This document shows, piece by piece, positions 56,704-64,000 of a DNA stretch of 64,000 bases. Source of the DNA: Eucalyptus grandis (Eukaryota; Streptophyta; Magnoliopsida; Myrtales; Myrtaceae); assembly GCF_016545825.1 (NCBI RefSeq), contig NC_052616.1, positions 55,931,623 through 55,995,622 on the forward strand. Direction: 5' to 3'. Position numbers and translations under genes: made by a program. How positions within the stretch are numbered: position 1 is the stretch's first letter; each line of letters begins with the position of its first letter. Below the pieces are notes generated by a model, which was not told where the DNA came from, did no database searches, and saw only the letters and a program-made list of their open reading frames with translations.

Positions 56704-59700
56704 TGTGTCTTCGCTATTCATGAATGGGAAAGGGAAAGGGAAAGGAATATGAGAGCATGAGAGCATGAGAGCATCACTATCGCAAAACATTTTTCACACG
56801 GGCAATAATGAAAGTAAAATAATCCATGGAGCATTGCAATTCAAGTGGAATACGTCATGACTTTTCACCTATACAAATCACTTTGACTCCAAATAGTTTA
56901 TATATAGTTAATGAGATTTGAATGGGCAACTTTTTGTTTGTGAACTAAAAATATCTCGATACCTAGATATATTAACAATAGAAAGAGAGACTAATTTGTA
57001 TTTAATTGAGTAATGAAGAATTTTTTTTGTTTTTTTTTTGTACATAAATATATCATAAATTTTTAGGATTTTTGGTGGCCTTCATCGAATAGAATATTTT
57101 GCTAAATTTGCTTCTCAATGGTCACCCTCCATATTTCTAAACTTTTCGATTCCAAATTATCTACAAAAAGAGCACTTATGGTAGAATTCACCATTATCCT
57201 CTAGGAAGGATGGCGCTGTTAGCTTAGCAATGTCCTTCATGAAAAGAGTCAACAACACTCCTTTAATATTTTTGATAGAGAAATGATTAAATAATAATTT
57301 TTAATTTACTGTAAGAATAACAGTCTATTATAGATTATAAAAAATTAATTAACAAATAATTATAAATTATTATGGAGTTCGGTCCTTCAATTATATGTAG
57401 TCATAACAAATTATTATTTTTATAGTAATCCAAAATTTGTTATACTAACGAAATTATATTTGATATTAAATCATTAGAATTCTAAGCCCTCCAGCGCACA
57501 CAAAAAGACAAACAAGAATGTGGGTCTTGTCCTTTTTTGGGAATGCCAGAGTCAGACCCTTTGTCCTTTCAGATCAAGAATATTCGCTACCAAAATAGCG
57601 CGTTTTATTTGCATGACGTTACATCCTTAACCCCGAAAGGAAGCGTACCTTTCAAGCCAGATAAAAATGTAGAGTTGTGTACTAGTAGACAGCGACGCTT
57701 ATAGCCTTTTTCTGCGTTTGGTTCACTTCAGGAAAATGCATAGTCATTTCGCCAAAGCTTCTTGGCTCAAGTGTACTTTGCTCAGAGCAATTGGCGTTTG
57801 ACTAGTGACTTTTGGTGCAGTGTTTTGCAAAGTAATTTGAAATTAAAAAATAGAAAAGAAAAATAAAGGGCGCTGTTTTTCTTCTTCGTTGAAGAGAGGT
57901 ACATGAGATTGATTGCAGGCGTATCTCCCATCCACCATTTCTCTGCAAATCCTTAATCCGAAAGCGCCAATCGATTAAAACCATAACTTTCTCACGTTGG
58001 CTACTGTGCAGTAGTTAAGATTGATCGCACCACATTGGATGATGGGCTGCTGAGGTTGCACAACCTTAGGGCAACCTAGAATTGTCCCTTAGACGATTGA
58101 CACAAACTAGGCAAGGGCTACAAAGGATGCGCGATGCTAGGTGAGGCAATGCTGAGGTCACGCAACCTCAGCGACCACACTGTTGAAGGATTGCAGAGAT
58201 AGATAAAAATGGAGTTTAGAAAGATGAAGGGTCGACCCTCAACGTACATGACTTCGACATCGACCATTGACCTCGACCAACGGGGTCTCGATCTCGGCAA
58301 TCGGCGACCCCAACGATTGCATCTCTCTAGCATGTTTTACTTGCATGACATCGCATCTCTCTAGCGTGTTGCGTACTCTCTCTTTTAGGACAAAAGCATG
58401 TTGTCCACTTGGGTTGGTGATACACGTGATAAAGTTGTGGAGTCTTGTAGAGAAAAGTGATATCAAGACTAAGAACTTTTACTATTAGTGGAATCCTAAA
58501 CTCCTATTATATTCGTAAGGCAATATCTGTCGTAGTCGTAAACTTGTAACTTGAAGCTTGTAATTTTGATATTGATGCTGATACTAAAGAGTTTGGATAG
58601 TTGGGACATCATGGTTTTTTTCCCTTTTGGATTTGGAAAGTGTTTTCTATGTTAAAAATCCATGTATTTTTTTTCTATATCTTTTCACTTTGAAGATTCG
58701 GATTCCTAACAATATATTAGATGACTCTATGCATGAGGACGACATATATTAAGTTTGTAACGTTTTCGGGGCACCTTCCATATAAGAAAGAGTATTCTAT
58801 GCATCAGTTTTACGTGGTTAACTTGATGCAACTGATTTGGTTACGCTATTTGTGTGATAAATTTATCAATCAATTTTCACCTTTTTAATTTTGTCACGTT
58901 TCTTTTTCTTGTTGATAAACCTATACCCGTCCGTTGCAGACGCGGAACTAAGCCAAAGTCCAATTTTTCATCTTCTCCGGTAAAATTCAAAATGAGAAGA
59001 CCGTCCTATCACTTGATAAAAAGTTTCGGTCAACTCTTGACCACAGAAACTTACTCTATTGGGAGTTAAAGGTATATCGTTTTGCTCAATGCAAGGTTTG
59101 TTCTGTTTATGTATTATTGCTATAAACGTATATCATATGAAACGACATATAATCATTCATATGATTACCATTACAAAATAGTGTAAAATTTCCTCACTTG
59201 AGCATGTCACTAACACAAAAATTTTCGCTCTAGTCATGATCACCTAATGCATAGTTCCAAAATATTTGCTTATTAGTTTGAGATTTTGGAGAGACTAGCT
59301 ACCGCAACCTAAATTAAATATGGAAAGCTAGGTTTATGTTAACTTTTGTTCCGTATAGGTGTTTAATATTGTGCTAAATGACAAGATTCTGATTTATGTT
59401 ATTCTTTTAAAGTTAGCTTTTGTGGTTTTCCGGCATAAGTGCCAATTTTGGCAATTAATTTTGGAAGCTTTATATTCTGATTGCCAGAAATGAGTCCCAC
59501 AAGAGCGTCTTTACAAATATAGCATAACAATACTGCTAGGCTAGTTGAACTCACATTACAAAAAAAAACTCTCTTCTTTGATTATCGTCTTTAGGAAAAA
59601 ATCTCAATGCGATTTAAATAGCTTTGGATTTTCGTTCACAACAAGGACATAAAGACTTCCGGTGGTCTCATCGGCGCATACCACAATGGGTCTTCAAATG

Positions 59701-60786
59701 GGGTGAAGTTGTAATAAGGTAATCGTAGGTGAACCGATAGTTGGGTCAAATCATTTGAAATGGAAAAGCCCTCTTCCCCCACGAGCACCTACTTCTAACA
59801 AAATGAAAAGAAGTGAACTCCCCAAACGACTGGAAAATTAGGAGTTAACCACTGTTTCTGTGCGGGTCGAAATAATATAAATAAGGTTTTCTTGGGGGTG
59901 AGGGCTATATACATACAGTGGTTATGGTATATGGGATTGCTAGAGCTGGTGTTCGTACCCTTTGACTGACCTAACTTGAGGCACTGGATGATGTTGAATG
60001 AAGTGCTGATGGAGGGAGGGAAGGATTTTCTATGAACATCAGTTCCAACTTCTCAAATGCTGGTCCAAAATAAAAGGCAAAACAAAAATTTCCAAGGGAG
60101 GTTCTTGGCAGGAAACTCTTGCTGACTTGCTATATCGAGTGGAAATGTAATACTCGCATTTGTGGTCAACAATGAGAACAATTCTTCAGACAATTTAAAA
60201 CCTTAAACCAAAGGTTTAGATTTATTAAAACTAATCTACGAAGCTGTTTTACTTGGAGATATGTCAAATTGCAAGTGACCCTCTATATAATCGGTTATAT
60301 ACCAAAATCAATTATAGCCCTATATATCATTTAAGAAGTTGATCGTATGAACTAAACAAGCCCATTATTTTTCTAAAACAAAACTCTATGATGTTATCTT
60401 AGTAGTTTAGAATTTGGCTTGTGCATAAGAATTACACGGATAGAACCAACACGGTTCCCACTAGGCTTATTGAAATATAAATGGATCTTTATGTCATTAG
60501 AAAAGAAAATCTCAAAACCAAAGAAATAAGGATTCAATAATGTCACTGAGTATGGATAAAGATGTATTTTTTTAAATGAAGCCGTACATAATTTTCTATG
60601 TGGGGATAGTGGAAAGGAATAGAAGGTGACGTGAGAGATCATAATACTCTTGCATTCTTTCATCCAAAACAATTCCGAGCACGACCCGTTGTGTAGAGAT
60701 GCAAAGTCAGATTTTTGCACGCTGTTGAATGAATTGGTCGGCTTTTTTTTTGTCTTTGAGCTACTCCTCTAGGGGAATAATTTGAC

Positions 60787-61568
60787 TTAAAAGGGGTTTG
60801 GATCAAAGTACTATATCAGATAATAAAGAAATATAAGAGATTGACAAATCTATGAGTATGAGAAAAGCTAAAGTTAAACTTAATCTAAACGTCCACGTTT
60901 CTTTGATCTATTTATTACATGGAAAAAATTCTAAAGGTTCTATGTCTCTAAAATAATCAAAGAACTTTGAGAGTTTTGTGAAAGTTTGTATGATACGGTA
61001 TTCAAAGGTTAAAGTAATTATAGAAAGAAAATAAACTAAGTAAAGGAATGATGTATATCTGAAGATTAAATTAAATAAAATCTCGAACACTATAAATAAT
61101 ATGAAGAGCGAAAGCAATGTATAAGATATAAAGTAAGAGTATGCAAAAACGAAAATCAACCATATAGGTGGTATGAACTTATATTATAAAACTGCAAATT
61201 ACAAGTATTGAAAAGTGTAGAAACTAAAATATCAAGTCATCCACTAGGGCGATAATCCATACTCCAAGAAGTATTGATATTTGTATTATAAGAAAAAATG
61301 TTAACCAACTATGATGCAAGTTGGTAACCCTTTATAAACTACACTAAATGTATTTGAAAAACAAACTTACTTTGTAACAAGGGATATAAGGTAAGAAAGC
61401 TTGAGGCTTGAAGGGATGAGAGATTACAAGAGGGAGTGAAGAGGAAGAAGAGAGAAATATGAGATCTAGGTCATGCCCCCTTCTTCCATGCTAAAAAAGC
61501 TATTTATAGATGTCGCTACAGTAAAAGTGCTACAATGCTAAACAATGTAAGTGAATAGTATTTGCTAC
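60787..61568 (-). other. Promoter-like LTR remnant or unique sequence next to Copia copy 2
   Basis: The minus strand has CTATAAATAGC at 61499-61509. A CT-rich leader-like stretch follows, through 61380-61470. This layout is usual for an LTR or a gene promoter, but no gene follows on the minus strand and no LTR ends are seen. Copia copy 2 inserted just upstream of it (junction 61568/61569). Frames at 60908-61159 are hydrophobic by AT content only. Confidence 0.35.
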
Positions 61569-61989
61569 TGTTGGGAATGACTGATCCCCAAAATTGGATT
61601 CGATACTAAATCGAACCCCTAAATCAATGCGGAAGACGAAGCCCGGGAAAACACGTATCACCGATCCTAAAGCACACCACGGATTCGAGCGTACCTTGTT
61701 AGCCACAGATTAGACACCGACGCTGATAAGAGGAAGAAAATCTGGCCCCGTTCGATCCGATGAAGCCTTGAAGGGTCAGTGTCGCCGTTTGCTTACTGTT
61801 CGTTTTTGTTGGAGAGAGAGCGAGGGAGAGAACGTACGTACGTTTTGCCAAAACGTTATCTTCTCTCTCTCTCTCTCTCCTCCCTTTTATACCTTCCCCT
61901 TCCACAGGCCATATTCTCGTGGGCCGGGCCTTTTGGGCCCAGCATGGGCGGATGGGCCAACTTAGGCCCATCACTAATTAAAACCATCA
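61569..61989 (-). repeat. 3' LTR of Copia copy 2
   Basis: On the minus strand it starts TGATGGTTTTA after GTGGGAGA and ends ATTCCCAACA. It contains GGCCCA motifs and the TATAAAAG box near 61883-61890. It is 421 bp against 430 bp in copy 1. Confidence 0.75.
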
Positions 61990-62214
61990 TCTCCCACTCG
62001 CACATGGTGGGCCGAACAGAATTCTCTTTACCTCTCTTCAACATTCATACCGGTGAATAATCCGTGCGACCAGCATACTTTGAGAGCTCGTTGCCATACA
62101 TCTGTTAGGAATATATAGCAGCTCATAATGGGCATCACACTCCGAGTAGATTTAGTATGCAGTACCCTAGATCGATCGATCACATTTATATCTCTCTTGA
62201 TCTCTTTTAAACAA

Positions 62215-62257
<43 letters not shown>

Positions 62258-63104
62258 ATTCACAATTATGATTATCCCAAAGATAGTCATAATTGGTTAA
62301 CAGTGAATACAAAACTACAATGTGATTCTCCAAAATCGATATTCCTCTTTCCTTCAAACTCTCAATTTCAGTTCAGCTTGCTTTTCTAGAAATGCCCCAT
62401 TAGATCGAATCAAACTCATGACCATTGGCAACATCCTAAGATAGCAAACACTAAATAGAAATCTCGAGAGTAAGTAAGAGTCATGAGGGACTAAAAATTG
62501 AGGAACTCTTTTCCTCAAGAGTCTCACACGACATAAAAAAAAAATTGAGATCAAACTTTTGCCACTCTTATTGGTCGTCTCATGCATACGTAGTATGAAA
62601 TACGTATTACGGTATCAACTCCTTTCCCATGGAGCGTATGTCTACACCTTTCAATACCGTACAGATGATAGTTCAGACATACCCAATGTCTAACTTGAGT
62701 TCACGTATCTACTCATTCACTAAATTCATCAGAACTCACATCTGGCATCATAGATAGATAAAGTAAAATATGTGGGGTATTTTACTCTCGGACATAGTAA
62801 GTATTATGTCCTCATCTTAACACCCAGTTAAGGCGACATACGTGTTTTAAGCTTGAGCTCTCGATTATCATCTAGATAATAAGCTAAAAAACAGTCTCAT
62901 CTCTATTTATCACATAGTAAATAGAGGCGATTACCCGTGTGAGTGGACTAATCTCATATCTATCCGACATACTTTCCTAAATTAAATGTAATGCACTAAG
63001 CATTAAGATGCATAAAGATCAAACAAAGATTCATAGGCATTAATGATGAAAAACATAAATTCATCATATGTGAACACTTAGGGAAAATTATAATATTCAG
63101 TACA

Positions 63105-64000
63105 TTAGCCTCTACGCAGTCCTAGAGATTTCATATGGCCACAAAACACATCTCTAGGTGCGGCTTTGTCATAGGATCTGCTACCATTCTATGCGTAGTA
63201 TGTACTCTAAGTTCACATCTTTTCGTGCAATCATATCAATGACAAAATTATACTTGGTATCTATATGTTTGGTCTTGCCATGATATTTTGGATCTTTGGT
63301 GTACGCTTTTGCTGCTTGGCTATCATAATTAACCAACAATTAATTTGCAGCACTTCCAATAACACATAAATGATCCAAAAAATCTCTTAAGCCAAACATC
63401 TTCTCATACTGTTGCTGATAATGCCACGAACTCAGTTTCCATCGTGGACAAGACTATACACTTTTGTTTCTTACTACTCCAACATATGGTGCCATTATTC
63501 GGTAAGAGAACAAACCCAGATGTAGATTTCCTTTCATCTAAATCTCCTTCTCAATCAGCATCATAATAGCTTTAGAGTCGCAGATCCTTTCCTCAATGAC
63601 TCAGCATATAATCAGCAGTTCCCTTTAGATACCTTAGTATTCTTTTAACGGCTTTCCAACGTGCTTGACCTGGATTGGATTGGTATCTGCTCACCATTCC
63701 AACTACATAACATATGTCAGGTCTTGTACACATCATAGCATACATCAAGCTCCCAACAGCACTAGCATAAGGAACATATTTCATTTGTTCCTTCTCTTGT
63801 GGAGTCCTTGGATACAGTTTATGGCTCAATCCTTCACCTTTTGCAATAGGAGTGTCTATGGGTTTACAATCCCATATCCTTCAATTCAAAATTGGAAGAG
63901 AACCAACTTTTGACAGTATTGACAAACTCCATATTACTTCCGGCAATTAGTATATCATCAACATATAATGATATGATCACAAATTGATCCTTGGATCTTT
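63105..64000 (-). pseudogene. Copia pol fragment of copy 2 (RNase H and RT), broken
   Basis: The C-terminal KSLGLRRG and stop lie at 63105-63107. RNase H sequence includes an in-frame stop near 63340. The RT thumb region (63593-63829) reads YPRTPQEKEQM, ASAVGSLMYAMMC, and ends LKGTADYMLSH. Near 63870 about 118 bp are missing compared with copy 1 (its 1422-1540), joining GATATGGG to GATTGTAAACCC and losing the YILGVKI...QETYINKV part of RT. The catalytic YVDD region follows at the window edge. Confidence 0.85.

Larger units (their letters stand above)
61569..64000 (-). mobile_element. Ty1/Copia retrotransposon copy 2, continues past the window end
   Basis: Same family as 1-3808, in the opposite orientation: LTR 61569-61989, polypurine tract 61990-61997, noncoding tail 61998-63104, then RNase H and part of RT to the window end. 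The flanking GCTAC at 61564-61568 is the predicted target duplication. An (AT)n run has grown in the tail at 62219-62253, where copy 1 has only a short AT stretch. Confidence 0.9.

Noticed and set aside
60908..61159. Hydrophobic minus-strand frame resembling a membrane protein
   Set aside because: It is explained by AT-rich sequence (Phe, Ile, Leu, Tyr codons). There is no motif and no copy elsewhere.
62101..62112. TGTTAGGA as the start of the Copia LTR
   Set aside because: It is on the strand opposite to the element. The polypurine tract GTGGGAGA followed by TGATGG gives a consistent LTR start in both copies.

Overview
The window is nuclear DNA from a flowering plant, most likely a eudicot. 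Its genes have short introns with GT/AG borders, and the recognisable genes are plant receptor-kinase types. It is AT-rich and packed with Copia, Gypsy-like and LINE retroelements and small inverted-repeat transposons. I cannot name the species. I see no tRNA, rRNA or CRISPR array.

The theme is a decaying tandem array of cysteine-rich receptor-like kinase (CRK, DUF26) genes, all on the minus strand. One copy reads as intact (gene B, 26492-30972): seven exons give a 653-residue protein with a signal peptide, two DUF26 domains, one membrane span and a kinase with all key catalytic residues. A younger-looking paralogous block (51.2-60.8 kb) carries gene E, which has the same exons but three 1-bp losses in conserved coding sequence. 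Its ectodomain frame still reads as a short secreted double-DUF26 protein. Four more CRK relics lie at 3.8 kb, 11.2-13.9 kb (A), 45.5-46.0 kb (C) and 49.6-49.7 kb (D).

Relics A, C and D lack the DUF26 exons. Instead, a broken USP-like fragment, of the kind found in RLCK-VI kinases, lies 1-2 kb upstream on the same strand. The unit order suggests an ancestral A-type plus B-type dimer that was amplified and then lost sequence. D is a deletion hybrid in which the last exon of a B-type gene joins intron sequence of an A-type gene.

Mobile DNA by region: 1-3808 is the 3' part of a Copia element inserted into a CRK kinase exon. 61569-64000 is a second copy of the same family in the opposite orientation. 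7.2-9.6 kb holds a LINE tail and small inverted-repeat elements. 16.5-25.3 kb is a LINE interrupted by a 2.9 kb solo LTR with a clean target duplication. 32.2-33.0 and 37.6-37.9 kb hold long-TIR, Mutator-like elements. 38.2-39.0 kb is a candidate solo LTR, and 46.6-47.3 kb is a solo LTR with a target duplication. 35.7-45.3 kb is mostly layered repeats with no convincing gene. The only gene I would expect to act is CRK B, a plasma-membrane receptor kinase of the type used in stress and immune signalling.
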